64,000 nucleotides of DNA, taken from assembly GCA_016584305.1 (NCBI GenBank), contig JACEEZ010018069.1, positions 52,501-116,500 on the forward strand, written 5' to 3'. A program made the translations under genes and the position numbers. This document shows positions 53,722 through 64,000 of this stretch, in pieces (position 1 is the first letter of the stretch; the number at the start of each line of letters is the position of its first letter). The notes under the pieces were generated by a model, which did no database searches, was not told the origin of the DNA, and worked only from the letters and a program-made list of their open reading frames with translations. The stretch is from Chionoecetes opilio (Eukaryota; Arthropoda; Malacostraca; Decapoda; Majidae).

Positions 53722-54010
53722 TCAGTTAACGCTAATTTATGCAGGGTGCTAATTCATTTATCAGAAAACTAAATATATCAATGGAAAGCTAATACCATGC
53801 CGCCCGCTTCTATTGATATGTTCCATGTTATAAGTTGTCCCACAAAGTTTCAAATGACGACGAGTTGAAGTTAATTTTAAGTTCATGCATATTTCTTCAG
53901 ATTCTCATAATGGCATTTATTTGATGAGTTTTACTGTGTTTTATGTGATAATCTTATAGAACAAATATTTATGAAGATAACAGTATATCATTTACACATG
54001 TATAACATTA
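53722..54010 (+). repeat. Foldback-MITE arm, copy 2
   Basis: It matches 58350-58640 in the same orientation: GTTAACGCTAATTTAT, TCATTTATCAGAAAAC, ATCAATGGAAAGCTAATAC and AACAGTATATCATTTACAC. Confidence 0.8.
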
Positions 54011-55070
54011 TATACTGCGGGGTCATGCCTCGAGAACTTCCGCGGGTCTAGATTGAACGGAGAGGCCCTGGCAGCAAGATGGTGCCCAGTAGCGTTTAAC
54101 ACAGGGCCAATGAATGGCGTTACCCTGTTTATACAGAGACCCTACTCCGTCTTCATCCCCCAGAATTGGACTGCCTAACCCCACATTTGGCACCGCGGTA
54201 CTGTGAAAGAAAGTTTTTTATATTCATTTTACATTCCTAGCTCTATAAACTTATATAAGCCTATTTATTTGAGATACTCTTTTAACACCTATAAACAAGT
54301 TACCCAGATGAATTCTCTAGTGAATCCGACCAGTAGAGAATGATATTGTTGAAATTGATGGCTGTTTTGAAGACGAAGAGGAGGTGGTGTCACCCTGTCA
54401 AGAGGCTTCCCCTCAGGTTGCGTCACCTCCACCGGGGTTGGGGGTGACGTGAAGCACATTTGTGCAAAACACATTCCGATTTACTTTTTTTACCATGGGG
54501 CTCTTTTTAGATAGTAAGGGAACATTCATGTTGGTTTTCAGCCAGAACATAGTAAATGTATTTACCCTATCATAGACCACTGTATACCACGGTATACAGT
54601 GGTCTATGACCCTATGAATTTTTTTAAATGGGGTATAATTTTATGAGGGGTTAAAAAAAGGGTGTTTTTGTTTTCTTTACAGTTCTATATGTATGAGGGG
54701 TCAGGCACCAGTAATGCAACACAGGGAGGCATAGACATCCATCTTGAAGCTGGCAGGGGCCCAAGTGCCTCAAGTTAGAGGAAGCAATTTTTATATATTT
54801 ATTTTCATAAGTCACTAAAAAAGTTCCCTTATTTTTTTTACAAAATTTGGAATAAATATTTTGTCTCAATCAAGTTTCATTAGCCTCCTACCTAATATCA
54901 AGGGATACATACATTATTTTTTAAGCGTAAAATGAGATTCATAACTCTAATGTTTTATTTTTTTATTTTTAAAACGCCGCGGATATATGTGGCATAAGCA
55001 TACCAATGAAGGTCATGTAATATAGCTATACCCGTCCAGGGTTAATTAACGGTCACTGAAAGGCCTATAC
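54011..55070. other. Unassigned sequence with a 19-bp perfect hairpin
   Basis: No coding frame is supported. It contains the hairpin at 54570-54609, annotated separately, and AT-rich flanks. Confidence 0.5.
54570..54609. repeat. Perfect 19-bp hairpin with 2-nt loop
   Basis: TCATAGACCACTGTATACC (54570-54588), AC, then its exact reverse complement (54591-54609). There are no mismatches. Confidence 0.9.
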
Positions 55071-55660
55071 TAACATGCCATTATTGTCAGCGCGAAGGTC
55101 ATGTTGCTAGTAGGTGTTATGTCAAATTTAAGGATAAACGCCAAAAAAAACTGGTAGCTCCTGGAACACCTGGAACACATGGAACACCTGGAATATCAGT
55201 AAATGCGCCCAATAATTGTACAAGTGGCCCAAATGAGACGGGTTACGCAGGATAACAAACGAAATTTAGAAATGCCGTCTTTGAAGGAAATTCTTCCCGT
55301 GCTGCGACCAGTAAACTACATTATTGTTCAATTAATTGATGCTTTGGTCATTCCACGAATGACTGCTGCTCTGTATTAATTTAAAGACAATAATTAAACA
55401 GGATCGTGGATCTGGAGGCACTCAGGAAGGGAAGCCTCGCGCCCCGCGAAAACCAAACCAGGCTAGGTAGGGTTAGCGAGAGTGAAACTGCTACAAGTGG
55501 GCCGGATGGTAGCGAAATTCTCTCATCTTTATTTGCCGCTTGCAATCAAACAGATATAATGGCATTATTAACTAAACTGGGGTCAGTGAAGGCATCTTTT
55601 GCTGTGAACACAGGCGCTTCTGATAATGTATTGAGTAAACACATCTGAGAACTGATCTAA
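55070..55660 (+). pseudogene. Retroelement gag zinc knuckle and aspartic protease fragment
   Basis: CHYCQREGHVASRC (55076-55117) is a perfect C-x2-C-x4-H-x4-C knuckle followed by a basic stretch. After a stop near 55250, the frame 55406-55648 ends with FAVNTGASDNVLSKHI. This aligns with the V-D-T-G-A-S active site of retropepsins, but Asp is replaced by Asn (55607-55609). It then breaks at the inverted repeat starting at 55633. Confidence 0.65.
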
Positions 55661-56138
55661 ATCGATACAGTCAAGCCTAATTGGCTTACTCACCAAACTA
55701 CTTTGTTCCAGGGTATGCAATACAGCATGATCACCGAGAATCGACGAACGGGAATAAACACAGTTCAAATCGAGAGAAGGTTGCTGTGTAATTTACTGAA
55801 TAATTTAAGTGTGGGCGAGAGGCATTTCCCTAGCAATTTAACTTTCGGACAAAGGCCAAAGTTCGTGTCGAGAGAGAGTATGTATGTGTTGTATCACCTT
55901 GTCTTTCTGATCATCTTTATTACTTTGTCGTTAACCAGGATGAGGCTTTGCCTTCAGATCACGCCCACATATAAGTGGTACTACAGCAACCTTCTCTCGA
56001 TTTGAACTGTGTTTACTCCCGTCCGTCGCTTCTCGGTGATCATGCTGTATTGCATACCCTGGAACAAAGTCGTTTGGTAAGTAAGCCGATTAGGCTTGAC
56101 TGTATCGATTTAGATAAGTTCTCAGATGTGTTTACTCA
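55633..56138. repeat. Inverted duplication, 155-bp arms
   Basis: 55633-55787 and 55983-56138 are reverse complements at about 95%, with a 195-bp spacer. Shared blocks include GGGTATGCAATACAGCATGA and AAATCGAGAGAAGGTTGCTG. Confidence 0.88.
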
Positions 56139-56200
56139 GCATGATATACCCTCGTTTGATGGTGATGTTGATAGCTGTGCTCGAGAAGTAAGTACGGTGC
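55975..56200 (+). pseudogene. Possible non-LTR endonuclease/linker fragment
   Basis: The plus frame reads NCVYSRPSLLGDHAVLHTLE then LDCIDLDKFSDVFTQHD. It resembles the stretch after the endonuclease of some LINEs. It may belong with the fragment at 57712-57966. Confidence 0.35.
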
Positions 56201-56479
56201 TCTATGAATGCGTACGCACTAATATAGTGTGCGGGCCCGCGCTCCCAGCTACGACATGTCCGTAAAGATGAGTCATGTCTTGCTGAGTCATGCTGTGTCG
56301 GCGCCGGTCGTCATGTGGGTCGGCGTCAGGACCAGACCGTCGCCGTCGGGTCGTGGGAGTCTTGAAGCGGCGCGCGGGGGTTCCCGACTGTGTGGTGCAT
56401 GCATTATACACTCGGGGCGGGTCTGCGACTCAAAAATTTAACGGAAACCGTCGGCTCCGTTCTGGGACTCGTCGCCGAA

Positions 56480-56585
56480 GCGTCCGAGCCTGGCGCCGAC
56501 GAGTTGGGGACGTGCTGCAACCAGTCGGGGACGTGCTGCAATCAGTCGGGGACGTGCTGCAACCAGTCGGGGCCGTGCTGCGACT
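56480..56585 (+). repeat. 21-bp tandem repeat
   Basis: About four units of CAGTCGGGGACGTGCTGCAA plus C or T, encoding GTCCNQS in one frame. It lies within a GC-rich, CpG-dense block (56215-56600). Confidence 0.85.
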
Positions 56586-56606
56586 GGACCACGTGTTATT
56601 TTAGCG

Positions 56607-56628
56607 TGGGAAAGATCGATCTTTCCCA
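56607..56628. repeat. Perfect 22-bp palindrome
   Basis: TGGGAAAGATC followed by its exact reverse complement, with no spacer, directly upstream of a (GA)n run. Confidence 0.9.
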
Positions 56629-56643
56629 TGCTGTCTTCTTTCG

Positions 56644-56794
<151 letters not shown>

Positions 56795-57001
56795 TCAATT
56801 TATTACACCCAAAAGCGACAAACCTAGTGACAGGCATGGCCGTGGATTATTAGACCGGGAGCGCAGGGCATTCATTCATGTGAACGACGGCAAAAGGTTT
56901 GACATCATGAATATCAAGATCGACCCTCAGACATTAAATATCAGCATTGCTGCCGGAGCGCAGCCGGGGCTTTAACCCTTAAATACCCCAAATAGAAGGG
57001 T

Positions 57002-57352
57002 TAAAAATGACATTTATTCATGCGAAAGCGGCAAGGCTGGAAATGGTCTCAAATTGTTCCTAAAAGTGCCCTGTACACGAAATGCACAACGACAGCAATT
57101 TTGGGTTGGACTTTGCCCCCGACAGCAAGCCCAACCCCTGGGTCAAAAATGACATTTATTCATGCGAAAAGCGGCAAGGCTGGAAATGGTCTCAAATTGT
57201 TCCCAAGAGTCCCCTGTACACGAAATGCACAACGACAGCAATTGGGTGGGGCTTTGCCCCCGACAGCAACCCTCCCCCCATCCCCTGGTAAAAAGTTACA
57301 TACATTTATCTATGCGAAAAGCGCCAAGGCTGGCAATGGTCTCAAATTGTTC
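57002..57352. repeat. 144-bp tandem repeat, about 2.4 copies
   Basis: Copies start at 57002, 57146 and about 57292, each with TGACATTTATTCATGCGAAA-like, GGCAAGGCTGGAAATGGTCT and CAAATTGTTCC. The third copy is partial. Confidence 0.88.
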
Positions 57353-57399
57353 CCTCCCTCCTTCCCTCCCTTCTTTCCTCACCTTCTTCCCTTCCTTCC

Positions 57400-57711
57400 T
57401 CGCGCGCCGCTCCGACTACGGTCGGTGGAGGGGCTTGCCATATTCGGTATCAGTCGCAGCACGGCTGGGAACAGTCGCTGACTGTCGGCGACTGTCGGCG
57501 CATGACGGCAACCCAATATTGGCGGTTAGATTAGTTTTAGTTCGCGACTATCGCCGACGATCGCCGACAATCGCGGTATAGTCGCCTAACTGCGGCGACC
57601 CGAGTCAACTACGCCGATTTTGGAGCTTCTGCCCCCCAAAATCGGCTGCAGTCGGCACCGACTGGATGACTCAGCAATTTGTGACCGGTCGCCGACGCGA
57701 GTCGGGGAGAT
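57400..57711. repeat. GC-rich GTCGGCGAC-type block, candidate DNA-transposon end
   Basis: Repeated GTCGGCGACT and TCGCCGAC words ending GGGGAGATGTGAACG. The composition resembles the interior of the Harbinger-like element at 14684-15596, but I could not find a convincing left TIR. Confidence 0.45.
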
Positions 57712-57966
57712 GTGAACGTTATGATGTTAAGCAGGTGGGAGCATTTGCTTAATTCTAACGATGAGGCTCAGATTTGGAAGGCTATTAATTGGCGTGGAGA
57801 ATTAAGTTACACTACGTCTCACAACGATGTCACGCCCACGTATTATGAATTCAAGGAATATGTCGAGCAGACTATGAATCCCCCAGATATTGACGACATC
57901 GACATGGAAGCTATATATACTGATATTTACATGCCTGTATTAGATGATCCAAAGACTACTGTATAA
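57712..57966 (+). pseudogene. LINE fragment between endonuclease and RT
   Basis: The open frame reads RWEHLLNSNDEAQIWKAINW, FKEYVEQTMNPP and IYMPVLDDPKTT. It resembles the IW-AINWKG..PVLDDPI region of invertebrate non-LTR elements. It stops where a palindromic MITE begins. Confidence 0.45.
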
Positions 57967-58715
57967 TGGACTTGCTACTCAGTTTGGGCTATTTCCAGTG
58001 GAAGCCAATGCCGCGATTCCTGACATTTTCGAACATCACTTCCATTTCCCTGCCTATGGTTTATCAGTATAAATGATACACTGTTATCTTCTTAGATGTT
58101 TGTTCTATAAAATATCAAATAAAAAACTAAAATACACTGCATGAACTTAAACTTTTCGCCATTTAATATTTTGCGAGAAACCTTTTTACACGAAACATAT
58201 CAATATAAGCGAAATGTTATTAGCTTTCCATTTATATATTTAGTTTTCTGATAAATTAATTAGCACCATGCATAAATTAGCGTTAACTAAATAAATAACA
58301 TCATCAATCGGGAAAATTACCTTATTGATGATGTTATTTATTTACTTAACGCTAATTTATTCATAGTGCTAATTCATTTATCAGAAAACGAAATATGTCA
58401 ATGGAAAGCTAATACAATTTTGCTTCTATTGATATGTTTCATGTTAAATGTTGTCTCGCAAAATATTATATAGCGAACAGTTTAACTACTTATTAATTTC
58501 ATGCATATTTCTTCAGAGTCTCATAATGGCATTTCTTTAGTGTGTTTTACTGTTTTTTATTTGATAATATTATAGAAAAAACATTTACGATGATAACAGT
58601 ATATCATTTACACTGATAAACCATAGGAAGGGAAATGGGAGTGTTGTTCGAAACACTTTTTTACCTTGCTGATCGGCCTCCACTGGTCATGGCGCGGAGC
58701 GCCAGTAACAAGTCA
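57966..58715. mobile_element. Foldback MITE (750 bp, near-complete palindrome)
   Basis: The two arms (about 57966-58325 and 58335-58715) are inverted copies. The centre has ATAAATAACATCATCAAT and ATTGATGATGTTATTTAT around a short spacer, and the outer blocks include CCTATGGTTTATCAGT and CATTTCC. Related single arms occur at 53722-54010 and 36080-36460. Confidence 0.82.
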
Positions 58716-58755
58716 AGTCAGTATACAGTAGTCTTTGGATGATCCCAAAACCCCA

Positions 58756-58758
<3 letters not shown>

Positions 58759-58827
<69 letters not shown>

Positions 58828-59350
58828 TCACAAGGAACTGGCCAAGGGCACAACAAAAATGGGTAACACAAAGACCGCTTAGTTGCCAGTCCCTATAAAG
58901 AAGACAGTAAGAGAATAAAATAAAAACAGAGGGGTAGGCCAATTTAGTTCGGGAGGTGTCTTGTTACTCTTCTTTTGAAAAGATTTAAGTCATAGGAAAG
59001 TGGAAAAATAGAAACAGGAAGAGAATTCCAGAGTTTACCAGTGAAAGGGATGAAAGAGTAAAGATACTGATTAACTCTTGCATTAGGAAGATGGACAGAA
59101 TAGGGATGAGAATGAGTAGAAAGTCTTGTGCAGCGAGGCCGCGGGAGTGGGGAAGGCATGCAGTTTGCAAGTTCAGAAGAGCAGTGAGCATGAAAATAAC
59201 GGTAGAAGAGAGCAAGAGAAGCAACATTGCGGCGGTGATTTAAAGATTGAAGACAGTCAGTCAGAGGAGAGGAGTTGATGAGACGAAAAGCTTTTGACTC
59301 AACCCTGTTTAGGAGAGCTGTATGAGTGGATCCTCCCCAAACATGTAAGA
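58759..59350 (-). pseudogene. Jockey-like LINE 3' part with 66-bp poly-A tail
   Basis: A T run (58759-58824) is the tail; next come the 3' UTR and the reversed C-terminal coding end (RPRCTRLSTHSHPYS and GKLWNSLPVSIF in minus frames 58944-59227). It is 5' truncated near 59350. Confidence 0.85.
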
Positions 59351-59498
59351 CATACTACATAATACCCATGGAAATTATAATCTCTTAAAATTCCTAGGAG
59401 ATAAACCGTTAGGCCCACAAGCTTTACTATTTGTTAGTCTCCTTACCTGGCCAGATACTTTATGTATAGGAATTATGTATAGTCACTTTAGGAACTAA

Positions 59499-60390
59499 GT
59501 GATTCACGGAGAGATACCACCGAAGCCCATAACTTCTGATATTTCTATAATTTCTGATTGGGGCAAAGCAAACCTAGTTTTGTTCAATGCCTCAAAAACC
59601 CTATTTATTCACCTATATACGCGACAAAACCTACCAGATACCTATCCCCTCTTCTTCAATGACACTCAACTATCTCCTTCTACTACAATGAACATTCTTG
59701 GACTGATCTTTACTAAAAATCTGAACTGGAAATCTCACATATCTTCTCTTGCTAAAACAGCTTCTAAGAAGTTAGGTGTTCTGTGGCGTCTGCGTCCATT
59801 TGTTTCTCCTTCCCAGTTGCTTGCTCTGTACAGGGACCTTATTCGCCCATGTATGGAGTATGTCTCACGTGTTTGGCGAGGATCCACTCATACAGCTCTC
59901 TTAAACAGGGTTGAGTCAAAAGCTTTTCGTCTCAACAACTCCCCTCTTCTGACTGATTGTCTTCAATCTTTAAATCACCGCCGCAATGTTGCTTCTCTTG
60001 CTATCTTCTACCGATATTTTCATGCTCACTGTTCTTCTGAACTTGCTAACTGCATGCCTATCCCCCTCCTGCGGCCTCGCTGCACAAGACTTTCTACTCA
60101 TTCATATCCCTATTCTGTCCATCTTCGTAATGCAAGAGTTAATCAGTATCTTTACTCTTTCATCCCTTTCACTGGTAAACTCTGGAACTCTCTTCCTGTT
60201 TCTATTTTTCCACTTTCCTACGGCTTAAATATTTTCAAGAGAAGAGTAACAAGACACCTTCCGAACTAAATTGGCCCATCCCTTTTTTAATTCTCTTACT
60301 GTCTTCTTTTTAGGGACTGGCAATTAAGCCGGCTTTGTGTTACCACTTTTGTTGTTTCCTTGGCCAGTCCATTGTGATGTTAAAAAAAAA
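59499..60390 (+). pseudogene. Jockey-like LINE, RT C-terminal part and 3' UTR
   Basis: An open frame of 256 codons (59499-60269) reads SDWGKANLVLFNASKTLF, TMNILGLIFTKNLNWKSH, LYRDLIRPCMEYVSRVW, LRPRCTRLSTHSYPYSV and GKLWNSLPVSIF. It covers the end of the RT palm and the C-terminus. The 3' UTR ends CCAGTCCATTGTGATG and an A run. It is 5' truncated and faces away from the minus-strand copy at 58759-59350. This is the best-preserved jockey copy here. Confidence 0.85.
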
Positions 60391-60398
60391 TATATTTA

Positions 60399-60475
60399 TT
60401 ATCACTGTTTCTCTCGGAACCCCTAACGACCTCTCGCGGAACCCCAGGAACCTGCGGAACCCCGGTTGAGAAATA
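60399..60475. mobile_element. hAT-like terminal fragment
   Basis: CGGAACCCC repeats and CGGAACCCCGGTTGAGAAA resemble the terminal region of hAT elements ending in CAGTGGTTCTCAACC. Only one end is visible. Confidence 0.4.
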
Positions 60476-60528
60476 AACGCTGTTCTAGAGACATGTATCT
60501 AATCATGTTACAGTACAGTATATGTGTC

Positions 60529-61830
60529 CTAGAGATTCTCTGCGTTGCTGGCAATGCTCTTTTTAATATGGCTATAGAAGGTGAGGGCTTTCCAGACAAC
60601 ATAGCAAAGAGGAATCACAATAATAATGAGTATTACAATAGGAGTAATGACAGATGGATAATGCACAGAAGGACTTAAGTAAACTGGTAGAGAGTCCTGA
60701 ACAGCAGTTTTCAAATATGAGGTATTCGAAAAGGTGAACTCAGAAAGGCTATTAGTAAGATACCTGATACTAGAATTTTTTTTACATTTCAAGCTTTCAC
60801 TAGGAAAAATTCTACTTGAAAAATTGGAATTAAAACCATGGTGGAAGTTAGAGGGGAATGTTGTCAGGTTGGTGGAGCGTACGTTACAAGCGAGAAGAAC
60901 AGCGATGTGACCTGAAACTTCGTTGTATTCAGTGGCTTCAGGACAGACTACAGACACAAAGCAAGGTTTTTTGAAAAAGAAGTAGTGATGACTGAAGAAT
61001 GATCGATGGAATATGTTTTTAGGTGCCAGGTGAGTAATAGGGGCACACAGACAGGGTCTTAAAAGCATCTTTCCGGGTCAGCACAACTTCACAAATTCCA
61101 CCCGTTAAGGGCAAGAAAGCAAAGAGGGAGGCTGGACAATGAAACAGATGGATACACTCAGTCTTACATTTTTGTAAGTCAGATAATTGACCAATAGCGT
61201 ACAGCGTAGGTCTTTAGATATTAAGACCATCGATTTAGGTCAGTTTAAAGTCATGATTGTTCATTCACTGAAAAAGGAAACGGTTCAATTTGATGAATTT
61301 CAGATGTATCCGGTGACTGAAAAGGTACCTGGATGACTATTGCGTCTGACGTCAGCACAGACTTCACTACGGGATAGTTGTGATGAATACCGCTTGAGTC
61401 AAACAAAGGGTTTAATTTATAATCCTTTAAGCCAATATCCAAAACATGGATAAAGTCTTTGACAGGGAAGAGAGAGGAAGTCACCCTTCCACACGCTGCG
61501 TCCTCTATATTTTGGATGATCAAGGTGTTAGCATGCAGAAGAGAGTTAACTGTATTCTCCAATATGTGAAGTATTTGATTAATTTCCATGAAAATGTACA
61601 TGTTGTCTAAATTAGCTAGCACCTCATTTATAATAAATGTTAGGCTTATTAACATACAAGGCAAGATCATCTACATGCTTTTCAAGTTTAGCCATTCTCA
61701 TGCAGTTTAGATGTATAGCTTTATTGTTTGCTGATGCATTGGAAGCTAATTGAGTAAACCCTCTTCGTAATTCATCCACATCCTCATTCATAGCGGTTCC
61801 AAATAACATGCGTGACAGTTGACCTATATC
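60529..61830 (-). pseudogene. env-like glycoprotein remnant of a gypsy-type element
   Basis: Three minus-strand open pieces (61809-61624, 61670-61251 and 61068-60529) lie in the order and place of env, downstream of pol. The last piece has a hydrophobic segment at about residues 140-159 followed by a short charged tail, as in a membrane-anchored fusion protein. The first piece has a helical heptad-like stretch. Stops and frame changes separate the pieces, so no intact envelope protein is encoded. The assignment to an errantivirus-type Env rests on position and architecture. Confidence 0.55.
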
Positions 61831-61854
61831 GTTAAAATATCGTTAATAAAAAAA

Positions 61855-63990
61855 ATTACCTATATCGGCTAAATTTGGTAGAGCAGGGGGCTTTTCTCCC
61901 ACGGATTCTACTGGTACATTCCTAGACAGGGCGTCAGCCACTACATTGGCTCGACCTGGCACGTATTTGAACGTTGGATTAAACTCGTGTAGTGTTAGGT
62001 ACCAGCGCGCGAGTCTACCGCTAAGGTTTCTTTCCTAAAATAGTTCGGTGACGGCTGCGTGCACCGTAAATATTGTTATATCATACCCAAAGATCATATC
62101 CCTAAAATGTTTGAGAGCCCAGATATTAGCGAGCGTCTCCTGATGAGTGACAGAGTAATTTGACTAGGCAGGATTTAAAGTTCTACTCGCGTACGCAATA
62201 GCACGATTTTTATCGTGTGCTTCAGGTTGCATCAAAACTGTTCCAAGGCCCATGGCGGAGGCATCCGTATACATAATGAAAGGAGCCTTATAATCTGGAA
62301 ACCCCAAGACAGGTGCGTTGATTAGGGCAAATTTTGAATCATAAAAACTTTTGTCTTGTGCAGCATTCCAATGAAACGGTATATCCTTCTTTAACAATCT
62401 GTTCAAAGGTGATGCCTTGGCAGCAAAATTTCTAATGTATCGCCGATAATAGCCACACAACCCAATGAAAGAACGGACATTGTCTATACTCTGTGGTTGT
62501 GGAAAGTTTTGAATTGTTATAATTTTATCATTCATGGTGTGCATTCCGTCCTCGTCGACGTTATGTCCTAAGAAGGAAATTTTTGCTTTAAAAAATTCAC
62601 ACTACGTGATTTTAGCTTTAAGACCTGCTCCTTTAAGCTTGAGAAGTATAGCTTCTAAAGTGACAAAATGAGACTCCGGATATATATTACAAATGATCAC
62701 ATCATCAAGATATTAATATATACATGCATATACATTCTTTCCTAGCATATCCGAAAATAAGATATTAATCATCCTCTGAAAAGTGATAGAAGCTGATATC
62801 AGCCCAAATGGCATTCTAAGGCCTCGTCCACACGAAGCCCAAAACACTGCCCGAAACATTACTGGTAGCATGTCTGCAACATGCTACATACATGCGTCTG
62901 AACAAGACACAAACATGATGGTAAACTTGCCGTCCAATTAGCTCCAAATGCTACAAACACTACTTCGATCAGTTCAAAACATTTTGACAGTCCATTCCAG
63001 GGCACAGCTGGCAGTGCCCTTTGACATGCCAGAGGAGGAGGATCTCTTACTAGCAGTAGCTGCTACAGTAGTGATATGTTGACATAAACCCAAACGGCCT
63101 CTCCGATACTGATCGGTCCACGAAGGTCAAGTTGATCTACATTCAACTCGTCACTAATATCCTTACACGTATCAAACTTCTTATTTCTGTTTTTATAATC
63201 GGGATTAGTGGGATCCCACTTTATTGGATGAGACCGGTAAATGTATATTAGACGCAGTACAGTACCCGCTCCCTTGTTCATCCCATGGCAACGCACCGCT
63301 CTCGTCCTCTCACTAACCGTATGTCCAAACGAGTGATTGTCCCCACACATGTTCCCCACCACGAAACGTCCACACCAGTGTCTGGAAGTAAGTTCGGGGG
63401 TTTGACCGTCCAAACGAGAGATGTCGAATATGAATGCAAACATGGCCGTAGCAATGTTTTGAACATGTTTCAATACATGTTTACGTATCGTGTGGCCAAG
63501 CCTTAAGCCACTGAAAATGTCTACTGGGAATGCTAAAAACATTTATTTCCCGTGACATGGGCGCCATCGGTACTTGCCAGTAACCGCTTAGAAGATCAAG
63601 GCTACTGAAAAATGTATTACCCTGTCCTTAAGACATCAACAAGTCACTTAAAGCAGGGAGAGGGTAGCTATCGTCCTCAGTTACTTCATTTACCCGCCTA
63701 AAATCAATTACAGGTCTATAACTTCCGTCCTTTTTAGGAACGATAAATAAGGGCGAGTTCCACGGCGATCGTGAATTTCTTATGACACCTTGTTCCAGCA
63801 TTTCTTTTATTTGTTCATCGACTATTTGCCTCTGACTGTGAGGAAGTCGATAGGCTGGAGTATAGACCGACTGGGTACCAGATTTTAATATAATGTGATG
63901 TGTTGTTCGGTCAGTGACGCCTAAACAATCTCCTGGTATGGCAAAAACATCACGGTATTGCTTTAAAATTCCTAACAGTGAAGGCTTCAA
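61855..63990 (-). pseudogene. Ty3/gypsy-type pol: RT and RNase H (partial at window edge)
   Basis: Minus frames: 63990-63628 with TPAYRLPHSQRQIVDEQIKE, EMLEQGVIRNSRSPW and SPLFIVPKKDGSYRPVIDFR (RT fingers); SSLDLLSGYWQV near 63590; LDDVIICNIYPE near 62690 (a YLDD-type active site, with a stop just before it); 62544-62164 with SFIGLCGYYRRYI and FIMYTDASAMGLGTVLMQ (RNase H); and LARWYLTLHEFNPTF near 62000. The RT is split at 62820-63503 by a Harbinger-like insertion. Integrase is absent: the RNase H end meets the env-like region within about 60 bases. The 5' end lies beyond the window. Confidence 0.82.
62820..63503. mobile_element. Second Harbinger-like MITE, TAA TSD
   Basis: 684 bp inside gypsy RT. 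The left end GGCCTCGTCCACACGAAG and the right end (reverse complement AGGCTTGGCCACACGATA) form imperfect TIRs of about 16 bp. TAA flanks both sides (62817-62819 and 63504-63506), and removing the element restores the RT reading LRMPFG. It encodes no transposase; the 159-codon minus frame overlapping it is incidental. Confidence 0.8.
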
Positions 63991-64000
63991 TTCAGGATAG

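Noticed and set aside
63063..63542. 159-residue minus-strand protein
   Set aside because: It lies almost wholly inside the non-autonomous Harbinger-like insertion and resembles no known domain.

Overview
This is a repeat-choked piece of an animal nuclear genome, most likely an arthropod and probably a decapod crustacean. The evidence is one spliced gene with short exons and GT/AG introns, very dense dinucleotide microsatellites, several non-LTR retrotransposon families and tRNA-derived SINEs of the kind seen in decapods, Ty3/gypsy elements, and degenerate CCTAA-type (TTAGG) arrays. No rRNA gene, functional tRNA gene, CRISPR array or bacterial-type operon was found.

Layout. 376-16922 (+) holds the only convincing cellular gene: at least 11 exons of a secreted-type CUB-domain protein, with its 5' end outside the window. 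Its introns carry microsatellites, a 31-bp and a 23-bp minisatellite, LINE fragments, three SINE families, and a jockey-like LINE split by a PIF/Harbinger-like element. 17-26 kb holds a purine microsatellite, a nearly complete CR1-like LINE (19592-22117), and a 2.1-kb inverted-repeat structure carrying a hAT MITE with a perfect 8-bp target duplication. 26-36 kb is degraded: G/T minisatellite, CCTAACC-type repeat, a 27-bp coding-like repeat, an RTE-like LINE nested in a jockey copy, and a gypsy gag-pol remnant. Homopolymer-rich, frame-broken sequence there suggests poor base quality.

36.6-43 kb is a gag-only LTR element (minus) interrupted by a TIR transposon that encodes a FEN1/XPG-like nuclease with a Cys-rich CXC tail. 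43-45 kb carries a transposase-like gene of a poorly described family next to MITE copies, and a second, divergent member of that family lies at 50.3-52.7 kb. 45-50 kb contains AT and GA tracts, a 1.2-kb foldback and diverged repeats.

53-59 kb has foldback MITEs, a gag/protease fragment with Asn in place of the catalytic Asp, GC-rich tandem repeats and an inverted jockey pair. 60.5-64 kb is a minus-strand gypsy-like element with RT/RNase H and an env-like remnant, missing its integrase, with a second Harbinger-like insertion. The genes do not form a pathway: the window is one host gene followed by about 45 kb of nested mobile DNA. The best leads for something undescribed are the nuclease-encoding transposon (38963-42181) and the transposase-like family shared by 43282-44640 and 50323-52700.
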